DNA of 64,000 bases from Corticium candelabrum (lineage: Eukaryota; Porifera; Homoscleromorpha; Homosclerophorida; Plakinidae), in contig NC_085101.1 in NCBI RefSeq assembly GCF_963422355.1, forward strand, positions 2,954,502 through 3,018,501, written 5' to 3'. The notes below the pieces were generated by a model, which was given only the letters and a program-made list of their open reading frames with translations, was not told where the DNA came from and searched no databases. How positions within the stretch are numbered: position 1 is the first letter of the stretch; every line of letters begins with the position of its first letter. The position numbers and the translations under genes were made by a program. Below are positions 22,957 through 35,299 of the stretch, piece by piece.

Positions 22957-23437
22957 TCAAGGCAATGCGACTCCATAATAGTTATGTGCTCCAACATTGA
23001 AACATCGATAGGAACACAGTAGAACTCGAAGTGGTATAACTCCTGCATTATTCTTTACTCCAAGCACCTACACAAGAAACGACCATTACCCGACAGGGTA
23101 AAGTGCATGTAAGATGTTATATACTTTGCGACTGCTAACAAATTGTACACACTCCAGCCACGTATTCAAAAATGACTCTCTACATACAGCACACTTCCGA
23201 GCAGCTGCAAGCGATTTTCTCAGCTCTGGATGAAATTTCAATAAGACACGTGAACGAGAAGTTCTGCAGTAAAAGAGGACACAAACACACATAAAACATA
23301 CTTAACCATGAAACTATTGACATTAACTGAATATGATGATTATGAATGCAGAAAGCGGAAGAAGATAGAAAGCCACAAATTAAAAAGGATCAACCACAAT
23401 AGCCAAATTTACATTAATTAATTACTACATAGAAGTT

Positions 23438-23520
<83 letters not shown>

Positions 23521-26355
23521 CTAATTATATTATAGTAGTAATCATGAATAAAACAATTACCTATCTTTCAAGCTTTTTAGCACAATACGAGCAGCAGCTT
23601 CCTATTAGAAGAAATCACATCTGATCATATCATATCGACTGTTGACTCTCATATCTACTGAATTCATTACTCGAAGGCACAATACTTCATCTTCCTGTTC
23701 TGATGAAACTGGAAGTTCTTGTAGCAGAGGGTTAGCTTCGCAGTACAACTCATTCAGTGACAAAGACTTAATCTATTGAAAAATATAATTTTTAGCCTCG
23801 GCTCCAGACTCACGTGAGTTTGGCAGTGTCCGGTTCTCATATGTTGAAAGTGTCATACAGGAAACGAACAATGCCAAGCTCAAGTGAGTCTGGGGACAAG
23901 GCTAATAATGTTGATGATATACAAGGATATGCAGATATAGACGAATGGCTCATACTGTGAACATACGAACAGATAAAGGAAATGAAACAAACCTCGTATG
24001 GAAAGGAAACAAGTTCATTGACGGATACATCTACTACCAATAATGCTACACAGCCTTCAATATTCTAAACAAATAACATTTAAATTTAAATTAATGATGT
24101 TTAAAATTATGCATTAAACATAATCAATGAAATCAAACAAATAGCAGTACCCACATGGTTCAATCTTGGAAGTTTGTTTTTCTGTAAGTACAACTTTTTC
24201 AACTTCTTCAAATGACTAATTTCATCAGGCAAGCTGCAATACAATTACAGTATAGTGAATGAGATGGCAACTGAGTCCCACACCTTACAGTGTTAGTAGA
24301 TTGTCAGACACGTTAAGTTCTCTTAGCTCATTGAGACGGCCAATTTCAGGTGGTAGTACAGTCAGTTGGTTGCGAGCAAGACTCAACCACTGAAGCTGAC
24401 CCAAACTACTCAAATACAATATTAAAGATCAAGAAAACTCTTGACATGTCTATGATAAAGTAATGTATATCTAATAGTCTTCAAGTTGACACAATAAGAC
24501 GTGACCATGTCATAAGCAATAAAAAGTCTCTATAAAATCCTGTATCCACCATTGTAGTAGTTACAAAGTCATTGTTCATGATGTTAACGAAACAGTCAGA
24601 ATTGATAGCACGTGATTAAGGATATATATTACTATCGGTGATTCTTGTCATAATGAAAACAATTTACAAGCTCGCTTACAACAGATAAACAAAATTGGAC
24701 AGCCTAGTAGAAAAGCTATATGCATGTATTGACAACTGCACACTACGCATTGCCATCTGCATTGTACTGTTCAATAAGAAAAATAGACTTAAGCCACTAA
24801 GTATTGTTAGTCTAATAACGCTATGATATGATTTTCTAATGTCAAAACTACAACATAATCTTTGACTCTTGGAAGCTTAATTAATTGTAATTGTAATTAC
24901 AATTACAATTACTGTCAATTGTAATTGTAACCATATACCTAACAAAAATTGGCATGATATTATATGTTAACAAATGTCCAAAAAACAATATTTCATATTC
25001 AAAAGAATTATAAAAATAATCAGGAAATTAAATGAATATATATATATATATATATATATATTACATGTAAATATATTGCATGGAAACATATCAAAGTAAA
25101 GATACATGTATGCCAAGAAATACTACGACAGTCTTTCTATCATACAGTATTACATATGCATTTTCAATCACAATGAAGTACTCATACCTTGAGATCTGTG
25201 AAGGTAGAAATGTCAGAAGATTATCATTCAAGTTTAAAAGGGTCAGTCCTTGCAAAGAAACTATTAATGCACATAACCGACCGATATGTTTATACAAAGT
25301 AATAAACAGAAATTAAGGTAAACACTTACCGACAACATTCGGAGCAAGTTCACAAATATGGTTTCCAAACAAGTGCAAAATGTTGAGCTTAGGAAGGAAA
25401 CTAAGCTGATCGGGGACACACGACAGATGGTTATTACCAAGATTTACAGATGTCAGCTGCCAAACAAAACCGAATCAGGAAGCTCTAATTACCAAGTAAA
25501 ACAAGCACAACATGTAAATTACACGGCTACCATTCAACCACACCACACACTGTATGAGCATTTTTACCACTTTATTTTAACAAATAAATACAATTTGTCG
25601 TGTAAATAGTAATTACTGCTAAAATTGACAAAGGGTTTCGTGGAAGTATGACGTGGGAAAAGGGTCTGACTACGTACGAGAGACTGCCTTAGCTGTGTAT
25701 CATTTAAATAACATCACATTAATTCTTAGGAATAACTGATATTCTTCCTCTATTAAAGTTCTGTAACCCTGTCAAATTTCATCAAAATCAATCAACACGC
25801 TTTTAGTAATTCTGTCTACAAACAAGCAAACGAACTAACCAAAAACCAACCAGATAAAACACAACTTCCTCGAGAGGTAAAGAGCATGCAATTTTCTTGT
25901 TTCTGGTATTTTCAATGTTTGCAAAAAGATATAAAGCCCTGCAAAAATAATCCAATATACTAATAAACTTATAAATAAAATAAAAATGGAAACATTTAAA
26001 TTGTACGCTTTAAGTACTTAGGAGATAAAAATAACAAACAAACTCATACCGATAATCTAAATTTTAATTAATCAAATAAGTAAAGTACCAGTACCATCTA
26101 TTTGTTAATCGTTGTGTACGGACTCTCCAAAATTTAACTTTATAAATTGTTTCAATGTTCGTTGATATGTATTAATACCTCTTTGAGATGAGTGATTTCA
26201 TCACACAGAGAAGTGAGAGAGTTGTTCTTGAAGCTGACTGACTGAAGAGTCTGTAGTTTGCTGATAAGAGCAGGAACGCGATCGAGACGCCTGCTTGCTA
26301 AGTTGATTGACTTCGGTCTCGTCTTGCTTGCGTTTAGCAACAGCAAGTCACTCAT
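22957..26355 (-). CDS. Leucine-rich repeat protein, LRRC58-like (unit A)
   Basis: Ten-exon gene read from splice sites: 26355-26179, 25456-25330, 25248-25188, 24405-24289, 24233-24155, 24064-23993, 23772-23671, 23601-23561, 23263-23125, 23067-22957; 341 residues, all junctions in phase. The start MSDLLLLNASKTRPKSINLA is followed by about eight LRRs of the LxxLxLxxNxLxxLP type (e.g. LTSVNLGNNHLSCVPDQLSF, LQWLSLARNQLTVLPPEIG). The C-terminal part has CAVCRESFLNTWLECVQFV and IPLRVLLCSYRCF, matching the spacing of the cysteine module that ends vertebrate LRRC58 (CxxC...LPLxxxLCSxxC). Length is near LRRC58 (about 370). An upstream methionine (MSRLEFRVVVLLITG, hydrophobic) is in frame and could add a signal-like leader. 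Molecular role is not assured; LRRs bind proteins. This copy looks whole. Confidence 0.75.
23443..23520. repeat. (TA)n microsatellite in LRR intron
   Basis: TA repeat in the intron between exons 8 and 9. The matching tract in unit B is at about 39953-40028. Confidence 0.96.
23792..23905. mobile_element. hAT-type MITE in LRR intron 6 (unit A)
   Basis: About 110 bp with inverted ends (TAGCCTCGGCTCCAGACTCA and TGAGTCTGGGGACAAGGCTA). The same element lies at the same place in unit B (40300-40411) and unit C (61085-61197). In units B and C it is flanked by the 8-bp direct repeat ATAATGTT, typical of hAT elements; in unit A the left copy of that repeat is mutated. It inserted before the LRR gene was duplicated. 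Confidence 0.8.
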
Positions 26356-26689
26356 GTTGCCATAACAGCAACGAAGTTTAACGTGCGTTACCTTGCATTG
26401 GAGCTCCGAGGCAGGTGTAGACTGCTCTGAAACCCTCCTCCCGCCTCTGCAAGCACTCAAGACCCCAGCAGAGCCGTCTGTACGTTTGCAAGCAACACAT
26501 CCTGTAATCAACAAGACGACGACTCGAAATTCCAGCCTAGACATTTGTATCTGCGTTTTGTTGTTATTTTTTTCTGACAATTTTATGTTAAAATTGTGTT
26601 TTGTTACTGTAAAAAGACATCCAATAATTAATTTATTAACAAAAAAAATCATAGTTAAATCTACACATGATGTAACATTAATTACGTCG

Positions 26690-27316
26690 TCTCGTGTTCG
26701 ACCACGTGCTGGTGTCATCATCATGATCTAGCTAGATAAGGGAATGGGGCACGACGAGACAGTTTTTACAAGCCTGGGCAAGTTGAAAGATGTACTTGCT
26801 GACATCGGCTAAATATTTTATTAATTAATATATAATTATTAACTTTTCATGGCAACAACTGCACTACATTGGAAAGTCGTCACTGTAGACACGTGATGTA
26901 ACAGATACGTCATCTCGTGCCTAAAATATTACCTACTAACGTAGACTCGTTTAAACCAATTACGAAATTGACGATACGAATCTCGCATGCAGACGACTAC
27001 TGTTATGACATTGCTGCTAGACTCACGAGTCATACTGCATTCACGTGCGCGCACGTCATTATACGGGAACTGGGCACCACGTGTACGTACAAGTGGGTAC
27101 ACGTATATACAGTTCAAACCAGGACAGGTTGAAAGATATACTTGCTGACTTCCACAAAAAATTATTACCATATAATTAATAACTATTTATGGTAACAGAC
27201 GTCTTTATATCGACTCGTTTGGGCACGCCCGCATATACACGTGCTCGACCACGTGCTGGCTCCCATATAAAGATGGGAACCGGGCCCCACGAGGCAGAAG
27301 TCCGGTCACACGTTGA
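26690..27316 (+). promoter_or_regulatory. Tandemly repeated upstream region of ependymin-like gene A
   Basis: Three diverged repeats, each ending in a GTTGAAAGATGTACTTGCTG-type sequence (near 26785, 27125 and 27312), precede and include the start codon; the last one is the real start (CACGTTGAATGATGTACTTG). Each carries CACGTG E-box cores such as ACCACGTGCTGG, and GGGCACCACG/GGGCCCCACG near its end. A TATA-like TATAAAG lies at about 27265, some 50 bp before the start codon. The same layout is found in unit B. Confidence 0.6.
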
Positions 27317-28310
27317 ATGATGTACTTGTTAGCAGCGATCGTAACTCTGTCTTTGTCGCACACAACCAATGCGGCCTGTTGCTTACCATACAAAAGCTAC
27401 CTGATATCAGGCTCTGGATTGCAAGCACAGATGTATCATGTCACTCCTCTACTCTTCGCATTGGACAACTTCATGATAGCCTACGACATCAAATCTGAGA
27501 GGGCTGTACTCAACATGACTATTGCGAACGTACTAAACGGTGAAAAAATTATAGAAACTATCTACATTGACAACAAAAAGGTGACTGTGTCTATAAAATT
27601 ATAATTAATTAATTAATTATGTAATCAAATATATCACATCTACGGAATGGTCAGTCATTCTAATTTGTTTATCTCCAAAAAAAGAAAACGGAACATGTGG
27701 TCTTTGACAACACATGTGTTGAAGTACCTGACATGCTAACAAAACTAAGCAACTGTTTACCACGTAAGCCAGTCACGTGATCTTCTGTGTTACGTAATAT
27801 ATGTTGGCTTATGTATACGCAGCTAATGCTAGGAGTGTGGCCAATGTTACGATTCATGGCCAAGTGTATTGTTCGGTCGTTACATTTTCCACATCAGTCG
27901 ATTCCGGCTCGCTCGAATATCTATCTCTGACTACCATGATTATTTCTGAAAATTGTATTCCAATGGCTGCTGCCAGTTTTTTCCGAGAAGACAACACAAC
28001 TGCTGGAATAGCATCAGAGATAGACGGTGCTGGCGTGTTGTTGTACTATGATGTCGAAACACTACCCAACCCTGACATTCTAACACTCCCAAAGATCTGC
28101 TCTAGTGCACAAAGTCTTGAGACATCTGGAGTTTCCAAGAATAAGCTCGCATTTTTTCACATGGTAAATTGATATAAATATATTATTATTGGAAGTGAAA
28201 TGACAATATTGTTGTCTTTCAAGATGGAGGGAGTCGAGTCGTTCGATGTCTTCACCATTCTCAACCGTCTTACTCAGATATCTTCAGCTGACAAAAAGAA
28301 ATCTGATTGA
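27317..28310 (+). CDS. Ependymin-related secreted protein (unit A)
   Basis: Four exons: 27317-27580, 27685-27763, 27823-28163, 28224-28310; 256 residues; intron phases 0, 1, 0. Two ATGs lie in tandem at the start. A signal peptide is evident (MMYLLAAIVTLSLSHTTNA) followed by ACCLP. Ependymin-type features: YDIKSERAVLNMTI (the YD...R strand), VFDNTCVEVP...NCLPPNA, ENCIPMAAASFF and the late LPNPDILTLPKIC, with paired cysteines spaced as in the family. Potential N-glycosylation sites include NMTI and NVTI. Family members are secreted or lysosomal lipid-binding glycoproteins. The last exon adds a short polar tail (MEGVESFDVFTILNRL...). The acceptor of exon 2 lies behind an A-rich stretch and is unusual. 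Near-identical gene in unit B, so both copies may be active. Confidence 0.75.
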
Positions 28311-29157
28311 GTTGGAAAATGGTGTACTTTGTCAGAATTCAGAATTGAAGCTGTGGTTACTGATTTCACTGTTAGCTTATTTGCTGATTTCATTGCTAGC
28401 ATAGCATAGTTGCTGATTTCATTGCATGCATGCTCTTTTTGCTGACTAGCTAGGTTCTTTGCACTTGCATGTTGATTGATGATTTGGTAGTCGATTTTCA
28501 GTAACTAGTAGGAATACAACTTACTAGCAAAATGCTCTTCACGTTAGTGTCAGTGGCATACATTGCATTGAGAGTTGGTTGGCGCTGGGCTCCATGCATG
28601 TTTGCAGCTGTGAATAAACAAGACGTCATTACTACCCACGTGATTTAACAATTACCTCAACTCATATGTAGACTAGTTCTAAAGTAATTACGACACATTC
28701 CAAATCTAGGAGACGTAGTTCTCACAGGGCGTGTATGTACACTGTACGCACTTCGACATCTGTTTTAGTTTCCCGGATATATTCTTTCTAGATATCTTTA
28801 ATTATTTAATAAATTGATATCGGTTTTGCAAAATACTGCTGTTGGAGATCAGTCACTAGAACGTTAGATGTTCGGATACAGCTTGAAAATACTTTAGCCA
28901 TACGAATTGCCTAGCTTTTAATAAATTAATTATTTTATAGATTTTTATTAATTAATATACTCTAAAAACGTTAACATTATAAATTAAAATATCAATTAAT
29001 CTAACACTAAATATAACAAGATTTAAAAATAAAAAAATCCGAAATCGAGTGTGATTTGTGATATGGAAACCGGAAGTTGAGAAGAATCATAGGACTTAGT
29101 TACTGAAACTAGATGCGGAAACCGGATAAGACGGGATAACATCAAAAGGATAGAGTA
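28311..29157. other. Spacer between ependymin-like gene and first GTPase copy
   Basis: Holds the 3' UTR and an AT-rich upstream region (28920-29050). Nothing coding was seen. Repeated almost base for base in unit B (44739-45592). Confidence 0.6.
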
Positions 29158-29169
29158 GAAAGGGAAAGT
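29158..29169 (+). promoter_or_regulatory. Interferon-response-like motif (GAAANNGAAA)
   Basis: GAAAGGGAAAGT matches the IRF/ISRE core GAAANNGAAA and lies about 30 bp before the old start of the first GTPase copy. The same motif is at 45593-45604 in unit B. The intact copy at 35300 has only GGAAAGACT with a separated AGAAAGTCGC. A 12-bp match may be chance. Confidence 0.3.
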
Positions 29170-29197
29170 GGCTAGTTGTCTGGTTCAGAACGTTGTC

Positions 29198-30687
29198 ATG
29201 TATCAAACCAGTTGCAGCTCCTGACGTTTCGTTACAACAGTTTGAGTACGTCCGAGAGTTACTACAAAAATCAAGTGAGAACTTCACTACTTTCACCAGT
29301 CTCTGGCTGTCGAAGGGACAATACTTGATCAACTACTGGAAAGCAGCATTATCAAGGATGAACCTGCAGCATTGTACCCTCGGCGGTGAGTGAGGACCTA
29401 CAATCAAAGAGCTGAATTGAAGAAGCGAAATCACTTCTTCGTGCGATAAGTGCTTGCAGAGATGTATCTGTAGTCCATTTCCTTTTCTTTCTTTCCGTGC
29501 AAAATCCCGGAATCGTCAACATCCTAGAAGAAGGACTGCTTGCCCGAGTTGAAGACGTTTTGGAGACTAACTGGAACATCCTGCAACTCGAAGAACCTGA
29601 TGTGTCAGCATCATGGTCCGAAAAGAAAATCGAAATGGATAGGAAATTTGTCTCACTTGCTCAATCTATGGAATGCATTCGCCCAATCACCATCTTATGT
29701 GTGGGCAAAAGTGGGGTAGGAAAGTCAACACTTGCAAATGCTCTAGGCGGAAAGCTTGCAACTGAGCCAGAAAGTGCTCAAACAGGACGAGGAGGCACAT
29801 CTGCAACAACAAAGATGAAAATAATTGAATGTTTTGGCAACAATATTCCGTTTACTTTCTTGGACACACCTGGACCGACAAAAGACACAGAGGATCATAA
29901 AACTTTTTCAGACATCAAGAAAGAAGTAAAAAACAAGGAGGCAAACTGGATTTGCTCATCGTCTGTGTTCCCACACAGGAGGCGCGAGATCATTCCAAGA
30001 ATGGCATGATTATTGAGAACCTGACCAAGGAACTTGGTAAAAAGATTTGGGATAATGCCATTATTGTTTTCACTCAAGCCAATCTAGTCATGGATCCCCA
30101 CCATGAAACATCAACAGCAGCATACTTTCACAAACACTGTGTTTCTGAGATGACTAACAGGTACCGCAAATCTCTCGTCGAGAAAAGTGGTCTCTCTGCT
30201 CGAGAAGCTGAAATGGTTCCTTGTGTACCTTTGGGAAGAAATGCACAGGCTCACCTTCCTGATGGTACCGAGTGGAAGAAGAATTTCTGCATGGTCTGCT
30301 TAAGAAGAGCCTCCAAAGGTATTCGAGGAATTCTTGCCAGGTCAAACATTTTAAATTCAGATCAATTAGCTGTACTCGTGACTGGGATTGATAAGCTTCG
30401 GATGATGCTGGGAATAACTGGTGGTTCAGTGGGGGGGGGGTGCTGCTGTTGGTATTGGTACTGGTATAGGAAATGCAGTTAGAGTTGGAATTGCAGCTGG
30501 TGCTCTAGCAGCTGCCCCTACTGGACCAGGAGCTATCATTGGAGCCACAGTAGGAGGAGTGGGCGGAATAGGGGTAGGTATAGGAGCATACTTCGCAATA
30601 CCTTTCTATCAACGTTACAAAGCCAAGGAACGAGTGAAGGAGTACGAGAACCTGATTGGTGACCATGAAGACGCCCACACAGCTTGA
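29198..30687 (+). pseudogene. CARD-GTPase copy A1, broken
   Basis: Same order as the whole gene at 35300 but with frame changes. The start region has a short deletion that leads MYQTSCSS to an early stop. The CARD-like part shifts frame near 29300 and again near 29360. The GTPase part is open from 29497 with GKSGVGKS and LDTPGP, then loses one base near 29930. The glycine-rich C-terminus shifts at a run of 10 G near 30431, one more than the frame needs. The end keeps the conserved tail VKEYENLIGDHEDAHTA. All but one of these changes are shared with B1, so decay began before the duplication. A GTPase-only fragment could still be translated from inside, but I treat it as a pseudogene. Confidence 0.75.
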
Positions 30688-31074
30688 TGGAAGTTGTGAC
30701 TTCTAACTAAGAACAGAAAATAGTGACGTTTTAGTTCAAGTAGCTAAGCAAACTTGCATGCCTTATAATGCATAAATCTATCTTATTTCTTAGTTACAAA
30801 AAACTAGATGGTAAGAATGACGTCACACTCACTTCAGTAAAAATATATGGTCATTTCATTACCTTCCTCTAGCGATAGGAATAAATGTTTAGCTCATTTT
30901 TAATTTTTTTACTAATATATTCCAAAATGGCAACATTTTATATATTAATTTTGAATGCCAATTAATCTAACACTAGCTAAATAAACATTTAACAATTATA
31001 TAAATTCTCTATGGTTACTGAATCTGAATGCGGAAACCGGATATCATACGGGAATCTGGCTGGCTGGTTTGTTC

Positions 31075-32450
31075 AATGACTCAAACACTTACAGTATGCA
31101 CATTCTGATGTTTCGTTACTACAGTTTGAGTATGTCCGAGAGTTATTAAGAACCCCAAGTGAGAACTTGACTATTTTCACCAAGTCGAAGGGACAATACT
31201 TGATCAACTGCTAGAAAGCAACACTATCATGAATGAAACCGTACCTTCGGCCGTGCGTGAGGATCTACAATCAAAGAGCAGAATGTAACAAGCGAAATTC
31301 CTTCTTCATACGATATCTGCTTGCAGAGACGTACCTAGACGTCTATAGCCAATTTCCTTGTCTTTCTTTCTGTACGAAAACCTGGAATCATCAACATCTT
31401 ACTAGAAGAAGAACTGCTTGTTCGAGTTGAGAAAGCTGTAGAGACAACCTGTAAGACTCTGCATTCTGAAGTAACTCATACATCTACATCACGGTCTGAA
31501 GAGGCAATCGAAATAGAAAAATGTTTGTCTCGTTTGCTGAATCTATGGTATGCAATCGTCCACTCACAATCCTCAGTGTAGGCAAAGCTGTAGTAGGAAA
31601 GTCACCAATTGCAAATGCTCTACTTGCAAAGCTGGCCACCGACCCAACAGGTCACTTAGTGCTCAAACAGGACGAGGAAGCAAAACGATTACAAGGAACG
31701 CAAAAAATATGGTTTTTGCAATGGTAGTCTGTTGACTTTCTGGGACACGCCTGGACAGACAGTAAGCAAAGAATTCTTTTGTGTGCACTCCCACACGAAG
31801 CATGACATCATGACGAGAATAGCCTAATTATTGAGAACCTGACCAAGGAAATTGGCAGAATGATTTGGAATTATGCTGTTATTGTTTTTACCCAAGCCAA
31901 TCTAGTCACGGATACCGACAAGGAAAGACCGCAGCTTCATACTTTCACAAACACAGTGTTCGTGAGATGACAAATAGGTACAGCAAATTTCTCGTCAGGA
32001 CAAGTAATTAGGGAAGCGGAAATGGTTCCTTGTCTGCCCCTGGGAAGAAACGCAGAACATTACATACCTGATGGTACCGAGTGGAAGAAGAATTTCTTTA
32101 ATGACCTGTGTAAGTAGGTAAGTAGAACCTCTAAAGACGCTGTGGGATTTCAATTTGATCAACCCATGACTGGGATTGTTATGCTTCGCATGGTGGTAAG
32201 GATAACTGATAATATGGAGATAGGCAGTGCTGCTGTTGGGTTTGCCACTGTTCTCAAAGTAGCAGTTAGGACTGGATCTTCTATGGCAGGACAGCCAATC
32301 GGAGCAGCAATCTAGGAGTAGTGGGCGGAGTAGGAGCAGGTGTAGCAGACGCATGCAGTAGCAAACCGTCAAGACAACAACAACAACATGTTAGAGAGTA
32401 CCAGAAACAGTGGAAATCGCTAAATCTATTTAGTACCTTGCTGACCCTTT
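31075..32450 (+). pseudogene. CARD-GTPase copy A2, heavily broken
   Basis: Recognisable pieces: CARD-like start region near 31100-31200, LTILSVGKAVVGKSPIANAL (P-loop, 31566-31625), a WDTPGQ-like piece near 31740, ENLTKEIGRMIWNYAVIVFT near 31835, and a glycine-rich end near 32220-32340. Many stops and shifts separate them. Almost identical to B2, so it was already dead when the unit duplicated. Confidence 0.8.
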
Positions 32451-32461
32451 CACCCGATGGG

Positions 32462-32700
32462 AGTCTCGCGTAGCCAGATCTTTCCGCAGTGTTATACTTC
32501 CGGGCATAAAGCAAACAGACAAACAGCAGCATACTTTCACAAACATTGTGTTTCTGAGATGACTAATAGCTACCGCAAATTTCTTGTTGAGAAAAGTTGC
32601 CTCTCTGGTGGAAAAGCTGAAACGGTTCCTTGTATTCGCAAGAAGCCTAGCTTCATAGGCCTGATGGTACCGAGTCTGATATCTGATCAAAGAAAAAGTC
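32462..32700 (+). pseudogene. GTPase fragment A3 next to a CTCGCGTAGCC element end
   Basis: Bases 32523-32680 encode AAYFHKHCVSEMTNSYRKFL and EKSCLSGGKAETVPCIR, the segment just after the G4 motif. It is preceded by GAGTCTCGCGTAGCCAGATC, a lone end of the foldback family. Fragment only; copied in unit B at 48963-49140. Confidence 0.75.
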
Positions 32701-33067
32701 CGTACACGTCAGGTAACTTCATTTTCTGACAAATGAATGCTGAAACCAAATGTTGAAACAAATATGGTTCACACTGAAACATTTGTATTGATATACAGTT
32801 CGTAGAAGCTAATAGATGAGCTAGTTATGTGGGTAACTAACTTTCTTTCTTTGTTGGTACATTGGCATGCCTCAACAAAGAATTCAAGTTGCATTAGTAC
32901 GTACTGTACAATGGGAATACCGAGGCGCACATGCGCATAATCGTGAGACAACACTGAAACTAAATGTAAAGACCAAACGCGAAAACCAGCGTAAATATCC
33001 CGTATTGCTTAAATGCTATACAAACGGACGCACGAAAGTTGTGTAATTTCTTGTCAAGACGTTGGCA

Positions 33068-34935
33068 TGGCGCAATTGGAAAGTGCTGCAACCGTTGTGC
33101 CAGAAAGTGGTTTTTTGTCAGAGGCTGACTATGTTGACATCAGAGCCTTTCTAGGAAAACAACCTGAACAAAGTGAGAACTTGTCCATTTTTATCTATGC
33201 TCTGGCTGTTCCGTGTTTGACTACAGATGAGTCTAAGAACGATTCGTGCAAGTGACCAAACGGCGAAGAAAATGCTTCATGAAGTTCCGTCGCCCATCCT
33301 TTTGTATTGTAGCTAGTGATTGTGTGTACTTGACAACCAAGAAACACCTTCAGGAGTTGAATGCCACCTACAGTCAACTATTCACACGTCCCGTTTTACA
33401 GTATGCAGTGGCAGATCTAGGGTAGGGGTTGTGGGGGTTACCTAGAAATAATTAGGCGGATTCTTGACGAAGTGAGACATCTGGCAGCGAAACTCCAGAC
33501 TCGTGACCAGAATATCTTTGTTGCGTAGGGAATGGATCACTCAGTACGTAAGTGAAAGAATAAAGGCAACAAAGCAGGATATACACAACCACTTTGACAT
33601 CTGGTAGCAAGACATTCTGCGACTCGCAGACAGGATTGGATCCGTTGAATCTGTTCCAAAAGAACGAACTTACAGCAAAACCGGAGCAATACACCTACTA
33701 GTATAGTCGGAGACCGATTGACCACTACAAACGATCCGTTGCGATACCCCTCCCAGACTTCCTGCATGCTTCTTCAGATGCGCGAACAATCTAATGGTGA
33801 GCAATATAATGTCCGAGCATTGTCATGTCTAGTTCTTACCCTTCTGGTTCGTTCCGACGTTGACTGGAGGTCACCCAATGAATGGAAAGCCATTCTTCCA
33901 TTCCCGAAGTCTCTAGGATGTGAAGTGAGAAGACGGCAGTCAGTATGGCAAAGCAAATACCAGGAAATTCAAAAAGCAAGGAAAAGACAGCAAGAGTGCG
34001 AGAAGGCCATACCCAACAATTAATTAACCTTTTCCTGGCCTTGAGAGCCTGTGACTCTTGCTTGTACCCGAATGTTCATCGCCTGCTATTGCTAGCATGT
34101 ACACTGCCTATCACAAGTGCAGAAGCAGAGAGGTCATTTCTTTTCGACTGAGGAGACTGAAGATTTAAGCAAGGTCTACCATGGCAGAGAAGCGTCTTGC
34201 ACACCTATCAGTTATCGCTATGCATTACAAAAACTGGGTACCAGCAGACAAAGTTTGTACAAATCATCCACGGACATTGTTCATACAGTCTTTGGTTGAA
34301 AGAGACACAGTTGCACAGGAGTTTAATTAACATTAATTTAGCAGTAGTCTATGCATCATGCAGTTAGATTCTGTTAGACAGTTTTGATGATTTAGGGAGT
34401 TATAACATGACACATTGCTAGAGATATGTTGCCATAGTTGTTGCCATTTCCTTTAGCTAAGCTGTAAGAAGCCTGGGTCATTTTCACCTCTAAAGATACG
34501 AATGCGTTGACTGAAGTAGGCGTGGTCTATCAAAATTTGCAACCCCCCTTTTCAAAAGTCCTGGATCCGCGCCTGGTATGATCAATCCTTTACTACACTG
34601 TGCTGCATCTAACACTGTTGATCGTCAATGTTTGCCGATATCAATTTCTATGTCGGTAAATACCATACCACCGTCGTTACAACGGAACTGAGTGCATACC
34701 TAGATTGTATATTTCAATTGTCTTGATCACTATCACAAAACGACGACTACCTATACCAAGCCTGTAAACGTAATCTAAACTACTAGGAAGTTTGCATGTT
34801 TACTTCCGTGACAGCTAGGGTTTCAACGTTAACAAATACGTATTGTCTAGCTAGGACTCGGCGTTTCAGTAGACGGTCTGAAAACTCCGTTGGACGTGTT
34901 ACTCACGAATGCGAGGCGCCTACGTATACCGTACA
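33068..34935 (+). pseudogene. CARD-like gene fragment A4f, interrupted by a hAT relic
   Basis: Begins with MAQLESAATVVPESGFLSEA and SENLSIFIYALAV, which align with the first 40 residues of the CARD-GTPase (SENLTTFTKSLAV), then stops at 33253-33255. Downstream sequence without coding sense (33256-33405 and 34576-34935) matches 3655-3830 and 4660-5000 in the dispanin 1 intron. The hAT relic 33406-34575 lies within it. Same arrangement in unit B from 49508. Confidence 0.65.
33406..34575 (+). mobile_element. hAT DNA transposon relic (unit A)
   Basis: Ends CAGTGGCAGATCTAGGG and, inverted, CAGGCGCGGATCCAGGAC. The 5-bp repeat GTATG touches both ends, and the related sequence near 3810 lacks the element. 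Inside are transposase scraps: RALSCLVLTLLVRSDVDWRS and the hAT dimerisation motif LLLLACTLPITSAEAERSF (about 34085-34145), of the type with DUF4371 upstream. Truncated and frameshifted, so not autonomous. Also present in unit B, so older than the duplication. Confidence 0.82.
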
Positions 34936-35299
34936 ACTAGTTAGTTAATATCTGCTGAGAAGGATAACATTTTAAAAAATATCAATTAATCTAACATTTG
35001 ATAGACAAAGATCTAGAAATAAAATAATCCTAAATCGAGTCTGATTGTAATATGAAAATTGGAGGCCGGGCAAATTAATATGATATAGTTTGTTATTTTA
35101 TTGAATTAAGGACTATTGAAACTAAAATTTTAGATACAGAAACAGAATATTTTAGAGCCTCGCCCTATGCAGACACAGTTGGGATTGCAGCCCCGGATGC
35201 GCAGCCATCACCACGTGGCTAGATTTTATACGGGATAACATCAGAAGGAAAGACTAGATTAGATTAGAAAGTCGCTAGTTGCCTCTTCAGCACGTTGTC

